DNA of 64,000 bases, taken from the NCBI RefSeq assembly GCF_954871325.1, contig NC_088775.1, positions 69,045,561 to 69,109,560 on the forward strand. Reading direction: 5' to 3'. This stretch comes from Gordionus sp. m RMFG-2023. Lineage: Eukaryota > Nematomorpha > Gordioida > Chordodea > Parachordodidae. The notes under the pieces were generated by a model. That model had not been told where the DNA came from, searched no databases, and saw nothing but the letters and a program-made list of their open reading frames with translations. The translations under genes and the position numbers were made by a program. Every line of letters begins with the position of its first letter. The stretch's first letter is position 1. This document shows positions 37,270-49,359 of this stretch, piece by piece.

Positions 37270-40150
37270 GGCACCCATAAATTCGGAGCACACAGTTTAT
37301 GGTAAGTTATGGATTACGTCTCTAAATATAAACGGAATGAAAAATAAATTAACAGTACTGCTTAGAGATTTTGCATATATAAAATTATATAATTGGCATC
37401 CAATAAACCCACTGCCCAGGGAATAATACCGCAGATTTTAAAGATTATAAACTCTTTGTTCCGGTACCACCTCTAATAGCTGGTCAGGAGTCGCATTCCT
37501 AGCAAACAAAAAGATAGAAAAATCAATTATTAAATTTGTACCCATATCAGAAAGATGCGGTCTCCTATATCTAAACATAAAATTCAAACCGACAATAATT
37601 GTAAATATATATGCCCCACCAAGAAGAAATGATAGGTTAAATTTGATTGATTCTCTGCCATTGAGACTTACATTATAATACTAGGAGACCTCAATCTGAA
37701 AATTGGCAAAAGCGTAGAATATATTAATACCAACACTATCGGAAATGCAACTATACAACAAACCAACAATGAAGATAGTAAAAAATTACTTTATTATTTT
37801 AAAAACAAAAACTTCAAAATAGAAAACACCTTCTTTCTCTATCGAGAAATAAACACATACACCTTTGTAAGAGCTAACCAAAAATCTCAAATCGATTTCA
37901 TTATTATCAAATATTCATGGGTGGTTTGACGATGTTATGGTGTCCACTATTATTAAATTGTCAGACCACAGAGCGATAGTGGCAAAAATGACAATAAAAA
38001 ATATATGGGGATATCGCGAAGAGATAGGCCCAAATATGACCAGACATAGAATAAATTTCTTAAAACCTATCCTTAACCGTAAACAAATAAAAGCAAAATC
38101 ACAAGAGGATATACAACAATTTGATCAAATGTTGGTCAGGAAGAGAGAAAATTTCCTAAATATAACCTCAAATGGAAACGTAGATATATGTTGGAATCTT
38201 TTCAAGAAAGATATAACTGAATCCTATAACATGTTACCAAATATAAATGTATACTTAAGGAGAGAGTGGTTATCCAATGAAACTCTAGGAAAAATCAGCC
38301 AGCTTAGAGAAGGCAATAACTTGAACAGAGAACTATGGAAAGAGAATCAGAAATTGCTGAGAAGTGATAGAAGGAAATTTGTGGCAGAAAAAGCATAAAT
38401 AGAGAAAGATATGAAAGAAAGCAGAATATATGAAGTTTATAATAAACTAAAATATTTCTGCAAACCCTACAGTTTCAAGAAGCTACCTTCTTTAGTCTTA
38501 GCTAATGGAAATTTAATTTCGGGCCAGGATGAACAAATAGCATTATAGTTAGATTACTATATGACAGTCTTTGATTCAAGGAAAGCCATCTGCCAGACAA
38601 ACATAAATGAGCACGTAACTCCACCCCCATCCGGTTTCTCCACTGAGGAAATCTAAAAAGTAATTAAAAAATTACGCAATAATAAAGCCCCTGGGCTTGA
38701 TAATATAACAGCGGAACATCTAAAAACAGCAACCAAAACTGTATCCTCTTTCCTGTAATCTCTATATAACAAAATCTGGGATAGTGGCAAAACACCTGTT
38801 GAATGGAATAAGTCCTATTTATGCAATTTTCCCAAAATAAATGACCCAACAGAGTTTAAAGACTATCGTGCGGTAGCCCTTACATCTACAGTGTCTAAGA
38901 TTTTAATGGTCCTTCTAAAAAACAGGATCATGTCTTCAATTCCAGACTTACTACCCAAATACATCTGCGCTTATAGGCCAAATAAAAATATTCTAGAGCC
39001 AATTCTAGCATTAAAAATAACAATATAAAAATGCTACAAATATAAAATCCCTGCCTTCTTCACTTTTATAGATTAGTAGAGCTCGATACTGTGAATCACG
39101 AGGCCCTATGGAGGACACTCTTGGAAAGTGGGATCGAACCCAATATTATCTACATTCTGAGAAATCATTACTCTAAACTATCTGCCTGCTTTAAAGTAAA
39201 CAATAAAATATCCCCCACCTTCAGAATAAAAAAAGGAGTGAAACAAGGCTGTACTCTATCACCGTTACTGTTTAATATTATGATCAGTAAAATTATAAAA
39301 GAGGTCCTAGGATGCGCAAATCTAATAGAAATAAGCTCAAACACAACAATACGTTTAGAAAACAAAATAATATCTTATGCCGATGACATAGTCATCATAT
39401 CGACGAAGAAACGAAAGATATGCTATATTTATTAGGGAACCCTTAGCCTAAGAATGGGGTTAAAAATAAATTTCAAAAAAACTTGTATTCTTTCTTCTCC
39501 AAACGCAACTCAAAATCTAAATTTCACAATCGATGGAAATGAAATCAAAATAGTTGACAAAATAAAATATCTAGGCGTCATGTTTGACAACACAGGAGGT
39601 TATAAAGAAGAGCTGAAAATAAGGATACAAAAAGCAAGAGGAGCCTTTTATAAATACATGAAAATATGGAAAACAAAAGAAATATCTGTACACACCAGCC
39701 TAAGAATTTTTAATTCCACAGTTATTCCAATATTGCTATATGGAGGAGATCTATGGGAATTAAACAAAACGGAGAACAGAAAATTACAATCATTCATAGA
39801 TAACTGCCTCCGAATTATTAACGGAATCTTCTACCCGAGAGTAATATCCAACAATAATCTATGGAAGGTATCAAAACACACCCCAATAAACATTACCTTA
39901 AAAAAACGGCGCATTCAATTCCTCGCCCACATCATAAGGAACTCAGAACATAATCTAGTTCATGATGCAATTAAATGGCTATACACTTATAAAAAAAAAG
40001 AATACACTAAATATAAATCCCTATGGTACTATAACAATAAAAGATGTTATGGAACTTAGCTTAAACATGAAGCAATTCATCAAACTAAATAATTGCAAAA
40101 ACTCTATCAAAAAACTTTTCCGTATTAAGGATAGATATCTGAAATAAATA
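37270..40150 (+). mobile_element. LINE (APE-type, RTE-like non-LTR retrotransposon), inactive
   Basis: One long coding region can be followed through several frames. The AP-endonuclease part (~37310-37920) has LNINGMKNKL, LANKKIEKSIIKFVPISER, NIYAPPRR, LGDLN and IDFII. A linker follows (37937-38397). The reverse transcriptase part (~38650-39420) has NNKAPGLDNITAEHLK, DYRAVALTSTVSKI, YRPNKN, KKGVKQGCTLSPLLFN and SYADDIVIIS. A C-terminal region (39454-40147) has KYLGVMFD, LLYGGDLWELNK and RRIQFLAHIIRN, resembling RTE-clade elements. At least six in-frame stops or shifts break it, for example stops near 37425, 38396 and 38756 and a frame change near 39070. No poly-A tail or target duplication was found. 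Confidence 0.88.
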
Positions 40151-40326
40151 ATTTCTTAATATTTCTAAACCACTGTGTTGCTACTAGATCAGGACAAACT
40201 AAAACTCAATTGGTATGTAATTTATATTTTAAATGTTGGAAACAATATATGCCTGAACAAAATTTTTCTAAACTTAAAATCAGCCACAACCCACCCTTAA
40301 AGTAATAAACTTACGCAGCAGTTCTT

Positions 40327-40380
40327 GGGCATAGGCTCTTTATCTCTGCCCCGCTCTTTCTCTTGAAGCCTATGGACGCC
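40327..40380. repeat. GC-rich imperfect hairpin
   Basis: GGCATAGGCTC and GAAGCCTATGGACGCC can pair around a pyrimidine-rich loop (TCTCTGCCCCGCTCTTTCTC). It stands out from the AT-rich surroundings between the LINE and the P-element relic. Confidence 0.4.
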
Positions 40381-41511
40381 TAAGTGTGTACAAGTACGTG
40401 CGGCTTGCCCACAAACTTGTAGAGGGCTCCTCACATTTTTTTACTTTCGTACCCAAATTAATTTCGTTTTTCCAATTAGATGGAAATGAGGAATACCTAG
40501 CGTAGCTCTGTTGTTTACTCAACGGTTAGAGGGCATATGCGCTATATTTCACGTATCACGTACTACCATAATTTAGTTTTAAAGGTTTCGATTTATGATA
40601 TAATATTTTAAAGTATCTTTTGTTCTTAAATTTTCATAAGATTTTTTTTATGAAGGTGGACTAGGTGATTATATTTAAAAAATGAATCTCAGACTAACCC
40701 ACCTTTTAATTTTTGAAATATAGTTTACCTAATCCTGCATGGACTTATAAATCTTATGTTAATGCATGTTAGGATACATGCATAACAGATCTTTTAATAT
40801 CACTAGCATTTATTATTTTATTTAGATAATGGGAGTGTGCTGTGTTTATAATTGTAATAAAACAAATAAAATAGAATCTAATACACATATTTCTTATCAC
40901 AGTATATATATTATTTTTTATATGCAACATATTTATTACATAAAGCATTAATATGCTACAAACATTTTAAAAAATCCTTATTTAGTAAAAATATAAAGTT
41001 TTCTCATTTTTATTGCTAGGACAAATAATGCTTCTTCCTCTTGAGTTGATAAGATTTCTATTTTTACATATTTACTCTGATACAGTTTCATTTTAAATAT
41101 TTGTATGAAATATGTAAACCATATATATAATAATAAAGGATCTGCCAATCAACAAATTTTTACTTATCCAATACTATATTACTAATAACTGATCTGATAT
41201 TTATATTGATTTTTATATACTATCTATCTTTGTATCAATGTCATAAATATAGCTTATATTTTACTCATTATTATTCACCTATTTTTAAATATAGATTTCC
41301 ATTAAAATCCTAAGAATTATTGGAAAAATGGTTGCAGGCTATAAATAGAAAAATTTTATGCCTAATAAATACAGTATTATTTATGGAAGGCATTTTAAAA
41401 ATACTTGTTTCATTCATACTTTATCCGGAAAGATTTTATTGAAGGAAGATTTAATTCCATCGATATTTAGTATATCTAAGCCACTTCATAATGTATGTTA
41501 ACAATATCATT

Positions 41512-43629
41512 CAGGCGTGTACGCAGGAATTTGGTCTGGGGGGGGGATAATAAAATTTTTTAAGAAATATTATTGTTTTTTAAAAATATCAAGCATAAAT
41601 TTATTAGGACTAATAACTATTTCTAATACACAATTTTAAATTAATGTGAATTATAAAAAAATTATATGTAAAGAATCACTTAAATGACCAAAAATAGATT
41701 TGAATTTTTTGAGCTTTAAAATTTATATAAAGTATAAAAAATTTAAATGTTAGAAATATAAATTAATACACAAAAAGCTTAGGGAATAATTGTATTTTGT
41801 ATGTTATATTATTTACAATGTAAAATCCAATCTTCATTGGGATTGAGCTAATTTTTCAATTATCTCATCCTTGCTTGTTGTCAAATGCCTATGAATATTC
41901 AAAAGATCCAAACCTTTCAATCTACTTTCAAAAGTGTACTTCTTGGTATGTTTTTCAGAGACCTGCAGGCCCGGCCCCCGGGCCGAACCGTATGGTCGGG
42001 CCCGAAATTTTTAAAAAAAAACACCAGGGTTGAGCCTGAATTTTTTAAAAAAAACATCTAGGCCGGGCCTGAAAATTTTTTTTAAAAAAATATCCGGGCC
42101 GGATTATATATTTTAAAACAGCCTATATTTGAAATCGTTATTATTAGCTATAAAAATCAAAAATAAATAAAATTTATTTTAAAAAAATCCGGGTCGGGTC
42201 TGAAAATTTTATAAAAAGGCCGGGCCGGGCCTGAAAATTGAGCTTAGCCGTAAAAATCTTTAAAAAAATCCGGGTCGTGCCCTGCAAATGGTACCTCTGC
42301 AGGGCTCTGTTATTCTTCTTAAAAAAGAGAATGTTCTCTCATTAGTTAATTATTGGGAAGAGTTGCTAATATATATATAAACTCTTTTAATACATTGGGA
42401 ATATAATCTAAAATGTGTTTGAAATAATGCAGAGCATCCATAGCATTTTTTGGGACTGTATCAACCATAGTTAATCTTATAAACTTAGTTATTCAGCTAA
42501 TAAGGCATCATAAGATACTTTAACATCTTCATGATAAAAATCCAACAAATATTTTTTTTTCTATCACCATCTGAAAAAGGTTGGGAAGGCTTTTATCGAA
42601 ATAATATTTGCAGATTGGTAAGTGCTGCATAACGAATTAAAAACCATTCATTTATTTGGTTTATAAATTTGTATCTAAGATATACTCTTCTACTGATCCT
42701 ATATTAATGTTTTAACTATGAGCTTGCCTTGCTGCAAGTCGAGTGAGACAAATATTAAACAAGTATAGCTCTGCTTTTGACTTAACAATAACATATAAAA
42801 TATGAAATTCTTCATAAACATTAGCCCTAATTTCCTTGAATTCTAATAAAATGCTCTCCGCTATTCTCATCTTCTTAATCAAGTCATCATGTTTTTGAAA
42901 AGTAATACATAAAATAATTGTACATTCTAATGAGAAATAAAATTTGGAATAAGCATTAAATCCATTAATTTTCCTGCTTCTAAGGAAAAATTTCTTTCAG
43001 GCCATTGTGATATATCAGTAATAGCAAATAATCGGCTAACTCCATAAAAGCTGTTACTGCTTGATGGCGGAGACTCTATCTCGTAGGACAAGGTTGCAAT
43101 TTCTTTCTCCCTGTTGGACAATTTCAGAATAATTATTATTTGACTAGAAATTTATATATGGTAGATAAATATTACGCCACTAAAAATTTGAAAATAATAA
43201 GATAATATTACGCTGGAAAACTTGAAATCGAAATTAATTGATAAACTTAGTGATGAATGTGATAATAGATGTAATTAAATATATATTTAATATGAGATAG
43301 GAATAAATATTAACAAATATAAATTAATATAGTACAGTGTAAATTTAATTCAAAACATTTCCATATTTATTAATTTATTTGAAAATAAAATTATTTGACT
43401 TGTAAAAAGTTGTTAAAATAACATATTTATATATTCTTAACAATTTTTACAAGTTAAAATTTTTATTTACAAACGAATTAAAAAATATGGAAATGTTTTA
43501 AATTAAATCTGGACAACACTCGAAACACAATTATTTTTGAAAAATATATCCGGCATCTGCATTTTTTGGCTTTGGGGGGGGGGGGGGGGGTTGTCCCCCT
43601 GCCCCTTCCCCCCGCTGCGTACGCCAATG
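41512..43629 (-). mobile_element. hAT (ZMYM-type) transposon with 8-bp target duplication, inserted in the P element
   Basis: Starts CAGGCGTGTACGCAG and ends CTGCGTACGCCAATG. ATATCATT flanks both sides perfectly (41504-41511 and 43630-43637). A G/C homopolymer lies inside each terminus. On the minus strand the transposase is decayed: MRIAESILLEFKEIRAN and LTRLAARQAHS (42860-42720) correspond to the spacer before the catalytic part of ZMYM1-like hAT proteins, and FESRLKGLDLLNIHRHL (41940-41850) to the C-terminal dimerisation part. Stops and deletions are present. A MITE sits inside it. Confidence 0.9.
41956..42309. mobile_element. GC-rich-ended MITE inside the hAT element
   Basis: CAGAGACCTGCAGGCCCGGC at the left and GGTACCTCTGCAGGGCTCTG at the right form an imperfect inverted pair. 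Inside are repeated GGCCGGGCCTGAAAATTTT blocks alternating with A/T runs. It interrupts the hAT transposase frame between the catalytic and C-terminal parts. It is the best-preserved copy of the family in this window. Confidence 0.78.
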
Positions 43630-45466
43630 ATATCATTACATAGTTAAAATAATATTTTAAAATATAAACTTTTTAGATAACGAATGTTTATTCAAATAAC
43701 ATACAAACACCATTAAAAAGTGATATATTTTATGAAAATGATCCAATTATACATATAACAAATGATCATAATTATTCCGCGACATATGAAACATTAAAAA
43801 GAAAAATTATTTACCAAGAGGCTATAATTAAACGCTTAAAAAGGGGAACATGCTTATTATAGGAGCTCAAAAAGAAGAAAAAATAAAATAATCAATTTAC
43901 AAACAATAATCACTTCACTAAAAGATGAAAATTTGTTATCAGATGATGTCGAAAATATTATAGACAGGCACTTTACAGGGACATCTTCTGTATTCCTTAA
44001 AACACATATACACAGTTGGAGGCATCTTAAACCCACAAAAAAAAATATATATAGGTGAATTCCGTCAATTTGCATTGACTATGCATTTTTATTCACCTAA
44101 GGCTTACAGATTTCTCAAATCACACTTTTGTATGCCTTCGGAATCTACATTAAGGGCATGGAGTTGTAAGATTGAAATCATGACAGGTTTATTATAATAA
44201 TTTTTTTTAAAATAAATTAAATTAAATAAAGGTTTCCTTTCTATTTCATTTACCCAAATTAAAAGCTACCAAAAAAAATCAGAAAAGCAGTTATATTGCG
44301 TATTTAGCCTTGATGAAATGCATATTAAAACATAAATAGATTATGACCCCCACAAAGCAGAATATCATGGTTATGTTGATTTATGTGATGGGACAAAATC
44401 AACAAAGGAAAATAAATCTTGTCCAGAAGCAACAAAGGCACTGTTTCTTATGGCTACCTGTCTTAATAGCAGCTGGAAAATGCCAATAGCCTATTTTCTA
44501 GTTTCACAAATGAATTCAGATATCCTAGCTAATTTAGTGAGAGATGCATTGTTCAATCTAAATGAAACTGGAGTTATCTGTAAGGCCATAGTATGCGATG
44601 GTTGTTCTGTTAATAAAAAAATGAGCAAACTGCTTGGTGTTAGTATGGAACCTGATAATATCATTCCATATATTGAGCTGAAATTTTTTGATTAGGAAAA
44701 AATATATATGTTACTAGATGTTTGTCATATGCTCAAATTACTTAGAAATCTATTAGCGGAGTAGGAAATTTTAATAAATGAATCAAATGGAGAGGTAGTA
44801 AGGGGTTTATAACTCAAGATCGGCATTGAAATTAAAAGTGGTAGTTTGCATTTGAAATTCCTTTGTTCTAATTTGGATATGCTAGAGGAAATGAAAGGAG
44901 TGGGGGAAGAAGGGGATAGTATAAGTAATTTGAAATATCTTTTAAAAGTAGTAAAATATTGTAAAATTTTGTTAACTTCGGAAGTTTATACAAATGAAAT
45001 AAAACCTATAGAGACTTATCGTAAAAGTCGAATTTTAATCGAGGTCCAAAAGGCAAGAAATATTTTTAATCACATTTTAATGTTGAATGTTAAATTGAAA
45101 ATTCCCTTAAACAACACCAAACTTTATTTTTAAATTTTTTGATTCATCTTTCCCTACACTGATAAGGAGTTTACGGCTTGATTAAGAAATTTTGTTTTTA
45201 CTAAAATTAATTTTGAGAAAAAAGTATACTATATTAAATTTTGTAGGTGTATAATTTAGAGGTAAGGGTTTGAACTATCATTTTGCATTTAGCAAATTCA
45301 AATGCAATTATTTTCGGACCTATGATGATTTTGGAAATAGATCCAACCAGCCCTTCTTCTCTGCCTTCCCTGTGAATTTTAGACAGTAGTCTCCCTTTAT
45401 AAACTTAATTTTGGTAAGGCGATAGTTTGATGGGTGTTGTTTTATATTTTGTTATTATTTGGCCTA

Positions 45467-45700
45467 AAATGCACTATAAGTGTAGAATACCTACCCTTAA
45501 TGTTGCGTAATCGGTTAATTTTAGCCAATTCCAAAGCGACTTAGCCGAGCTTTTATAGGACACTACTTATAAATTTCAGACAATTTTATGACAAACTTAT
45601 GAGAAACTTTAATTTATATTAATTTTTTCATAATTTTTCAAAATATTTTTAAAAATTAAAATTTTTTCAAGGGTAGGTATTCTGCACATAGAATGCATTT
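45467..45700. mobile_element. MITE with ~31-bp terminal inverted repeats
   Basis: The left end AAATGCACTATAAGTGTAG continues into AATACCTACCCTT, and the right end is its reverse complement with four changes (AAGGGTAGGTATT then CTGCACATAGAATGCATTT). The 234-bp body is noncoding. No clear target duplication. It sits close after the P-element relic. Confidence 0.72.
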
Positions 45701-45867
45701 CTGACACAATCAGATTTAAAATTTAATAAAACGCGCTCAATTAATGATTTATAATACAAAATTTTTTTGCCGAATTCGTATGAAATTCCCAGAGTCGATT
45801 CTCTTCGGAATAGATTTGGTAAATCAGATTTATCAGGGAAATTAAAAACGCTCATTATAAATCAGAT

Positions 45868-46092
45868 CAGAGACCTACAAGTCAGGGCCTTAAACCAGGC
45901 CTGGGTACAAGGACCGAACCGTATTTTAATTTTTTTTAATATACCCGGGCCGAGCATCAAATTTTTTTTTTTAAATACCCGGGCCGGGCCATATATTTTA
46001 AATTAGATATTTTAAATCACCATTATTACCTATGCAAATTAAAAATATATAATAAATTTTAAAGAAATTTGGGCCAGGCCGTGCAGATTAAA
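45868..46092. mobile_element. GC-rich-ended MITE copy
   Basis: Left end CAGAGACCTACAAGTCAGGG matches the 41956 copy. The body with TACCCGGGCCGAGC, TACCCGGGCCGGGCC and TTTTAAATCACCATTATTAC is collinear with 21813-22072. The right end is decayed. Confidence 0.65.
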
Positions 46093-47064
46093 ATAACTCA
46101 CAAATCCCTAAATATTGATAAATTTCCTTAAAAAAAAAATTGGCGGGCTGGCTTTGTTGCTAATAGTTTTTTAAACTGGCTACTCTATTAGTTAAAGCAA
46201 AGCACTAATAGAAACTGAAAAAGAAATTAACATTTAATTTTAACATTACTACTTCTAATTGTTCAGCGTATATATAAAAAAATAACAACGGGTCACTCAA
46301 AAATATTATCATAATTATTTATAAATAGGCCTCAGCCGAGAATTAGAATTTGATGACGAGGTTCATAAAAATAGCTATCCAAGATTAGCTAAAAATTTAT
46401 CTATCATAAAACAAATACAAATCTGGATTTATATTGGACAAGAAAAAACCATTTTTATTTTTAAAATTTTATCCGCTCTGGCCAGTTCGGCGTTCACTGA
46501 TCAAGAATTCTATATCAATACCTCTGGATTACTTATTTTGTTAATTATTGGAATAAAGGAATAATTATAATTTGAATAAAAGCTGTAGATATCAGAACTC
46601 CTTGCCCAAATCGCGACACAGACCGGTCCGAGACATGGTAATTTATAAAATCCGAGCCGCCATTAAAAATAATAAAAAATGGTTTACACCGGCAGGGCCA
46701 ATTATTTACTAAATATATATTATATCGATTAAATAAGGTTTTTATATTTGCTGCGATATTCAATCTTTTTTCATTAATAATTTACAAAAACTAAACTTTT
46801 CCGGGAAAATTAAAGTTTTGTAATTTTATCTCATAGAAAGAATTTTTATAATTTTTTTTAAGATAATTTTTTCCTTTTTCTTTATTCAAGGGTGTTTCGA
46901 GAATTTATATGACGGTACCTGGCTTGTTTTTTATGAATGGAAAAGTTTCGAAGGTTTTTATTACATATTTTTAAAACTATTTTTATTTTCATAGAAGATA
47001 TTACAAATTAATATATCTTTATTTAAATAATTATAACTAAAAGTTATAAAGGTTATGATCTAAA
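46093..47064. other. No recognised feature
   Basis: AT-rich sequence between the MITE and the left LTR of the gypsy element. Nothing is supported. Confidence 0.45.
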
Positions 47065-47069
47065 GATCT

Positions 47070-47548
47070 TGTTATGTGTATCGTGTTAGCGAGGAGTCAC
47101 TTTGTATAATAAATGGGTTATTTGTGATTAATATTTTTTGATCTTTTTTGCGCATTCATTCTTTCAATTTTTATTTGTGATTATTATTTTTTGATTTTTT
47201 TTTGCGCATTCATTCTTGTGATATATTATAAAAAAATTTTAAATTAGAAAATTTTTTTTTTGTTTTTGTTTATTATTATGCATTCATTAAATAGATATAT
47301 ATATAGAGGAAAAAATAAATAAAATGATTATTGCGTTTTTATATTTTTTTTAAAAAAATTCAGTCATACATTTCTGTTTTATTGTAAAAAAAAGGGAAAA
47401 TATATTGAACTCGCGACAAGTAAGAACATATTTGACTTTGAAAAACATTAATTATAAACAGTATAATTTTTGCATTAATATTTACTATTTAAATCATAAA
47501 TAGTATAATTTTGACATTTAAAGTATTTAGTATTGGACTTTTTAAAAT
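47070..47548 (+). repeat. 5' LTR of the gypsy element
   Basis: Begins TGTTATGTGTATCGTG and ends TTTTTAAAATA; nearly identical to 60308-60777. The ends are TG...TA rather than the usual TG...CA. Confidence 0.92.
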
Positions 47549-47576
47549 AGTGGTGGCCAATTACTTGCTTCGCGTT

Positions 47577-47885
47577 ATCCCGATTAGTTTGGAATTTAAT
47601 AGGTGTTCCCGATTGGTTCGGAAGTTATTAGGTGTAAAATACCCGATTAGTTCAAAATTTATTAGGTGTACCCGATTGGTTCGGAAGTTATTAGGTGTAA
47701 AATACCCGATTAGTTCGGAATTTATTAGGTATACCCGATTGGTTCGAAAGTTATTAGGTTAGGATACCCGATTAGTTCGGAATTTATTAGGTGTACCCGA
47801 TTGGTTCGGAAGTTATTAGGTGTAAAATACCCGATTGGTTCGGAAGTTATTAGGTAGGATACCCGAGAGTTTCGAACGTTATTAG
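47577..47885. repeat. Minisatellite in the gypsy leader (~31-34 bp unit)
   Basis: About ten head-to-tail copies of a unit CCCGATTGGTTCGGAAGTTA plus TTAGGTGTAAAATA, alternating with a CCCGATTAGTTCGGAATTTA variant. It lies in the untranslated leader just after the primer-binding site. Confidence 0.88.
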
Positions 47886-47899
47886 GTTGTTTGTAACCA

Positions 47900-48290
47900 C
47901 AAAGGTCTAGTACACGAAAGTGCTGCACAAATTTTTGGCCAGTAAAAACCTGTTATACGAAAGTGCTGCGCAAATGTTACCAAAAATAAATATATTAGAA
48001 ATTCGCGCAAATTTTACTAAATAAGCCTAGTACACCGAATTGCTGCCCAAATTTTTCCAAATATAAACCTGTTGGACAAATTTACCCAAAATTTTAGAAA
48101 TTAAGCCAGATACACGGAAGTGCTGCCCAAATTTTTCTAATAAATCTGCTAGACAAATTTAACCAAAATTTTAGAAAATTAGCTAGATACACTGAAGTGC
48201 AGCCCAAATTTTTGGAATTATAAAAGCTGTTAGACGATATTTATCAAAAGTTGTAGGATGTGCTGCCCAAATATTTTTAAACATAAATCT
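47900..48290. repeat. Second, different tandem repeat in the gypsy leader (~60-68 bp unit)
   Basis: About six diverged units containing GAAGTGCTGCCCAAATTTTT, AAACCTGTTAGACAAATTTA and ACCAAAATTTTAGAAAT. It follows the first minisatellite directly and precedes the gag region. Confidence 0.75.
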
Positions 48291-48513
48291 GTTACAAGAA
48301 ATTTACAATAGTTTTGTCATCCATTGACCTATTAAGTGTGCATGTATATATGCATCATTGGCATATTTACGTTACTTATAATATCTTACTTGTTGACATT
48401 ACAGATAACCAAGATTTTTATTTTGAAATTGATCATAAATTTTTTATAACGCCGTGATGAAAAGTTAAAAATTTGTTAAATACTGGGAGGTTCAGTATAA
48501 TATTTTTGGAGCG

Positions 48514-49191
48514 TTGGTTATACTATTAATATGGATATGTAGTTTAGTTTGGGAAAGGAGAAGGAGTCGCAGTGTAAGAATTAAAGGACAAACTTTCATT
48601 GAAGGACATAATGGAGAAGAGGATATGATGGGCAAAGTTACTTGGTTACCGGTTCAGAAGTTAATTAAAGGGTGGACGGATAGCGATATAAATAGTAATG
48701 TATATAGCTCTGATAAACAAAATATTAGAAATAATCAAATGTTACGACCATATAGAGAGCCCAGAAATTCTCGGGGAAGGAGAGTAGAATTAAGACAAAA
48801 TTTTGAATCGCGGGGAAGAGGGGTAATGAGTTGTTATAATTGCGGTAAACCAAGTCATATGCTCAGAGATTGCCGGAAGGCTAAATGTTTTGGTTGTGGA
48901 AAATTAGGACATATAGCCCCTTATTGTCCGGGTAGACAAGAGAGATTAAGATGTGCTGGTTGTGGTAGGTTTGGGCATAATAAGGAGGAATGTAATATGA
49001 ATAATTACAATAACAAAGGGGGTTTCCCACAGAGAGGGATGAGCCGAAATGCTTTAAATGTGAGGACTATTGAGCGGGAGATAGGGGAAGAGGGGCCAAC
49101 AAATAATATTGAAGAGTTAGAGGGGAAAAATATGGAATGTTTTAGATGCCGAAAGGCTGGACATGTGGCGAGGGATTGTGAGAATTTGTGA
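48514..49191 (+). pseudogene. gag nucleocapsid region (fossil part)
   Basis: Four CCHC zinc knuckles are visible: CYNCGKPSHMLRDC, CFGCGKLGHIAPYC, CAGCGRFGHNKEEC and CFRCRKAGHVARDC, preceded by an Arg-rich stretch. In gypsy elements this part binds the element RNA. A recognisable capsid part upstream was not found. It is part of a broken element. Confidence 0.85.
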
Positions 49192-49359
49192 CTATATGAT
49201 AGTGAAAAAATTGCAGTATAGGTCGGGGCGAGATGGTTAGGGAGCATGGAGGAGGGATTTGATCAGCGAAAAGCAAATAAAGAGGGATGCGTAAATATGT
49301 TACAAGAGGGGATAGTCCATGATCCTTGTCCTAGAGTAATGATAAATTTGGGGGGGGGG

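Larger units (their letters stand above)
40829..45135 (+). mobile_element. P-element (THAP9-like) relic, split by a hAT insertion
   Basis: A THAP zinc finger is encoded in two parts: MGVCCVYNCNKTNK at 40829 and, after a ~390-bp intron-like gap, KWLQAINRK, YGRHFKNTCF and LLKEDLIPSIF up to about 41500. After the hAT insertion (41512-43629) the P-element transposase core follows: FALTMHFYSPKAYRF-like and TLRAWS at ~44060-44165, SLDEMHIK (~44305), the open stretch 44450-44693 with NSSWKMPIAYFL and VCDGCSVN, then LLDVCHMLKLLRNLL and a C-terminal piece at 44846-45133. Acidic residues in DEMH, CDGC and LDVC fit the P-element catalytic Asp positions. Frameshifts and stops are frequent and the first donor looks one base short. 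The outer ends were not found. Confidence 0.85.

Noticed and set aside
47511-47762. 83-codon open frame in the gypsy leader
   Set aside because: It only translates the 31-34-bp tandem repeat; the opposite-strand frame at 47725-47928 does the same.
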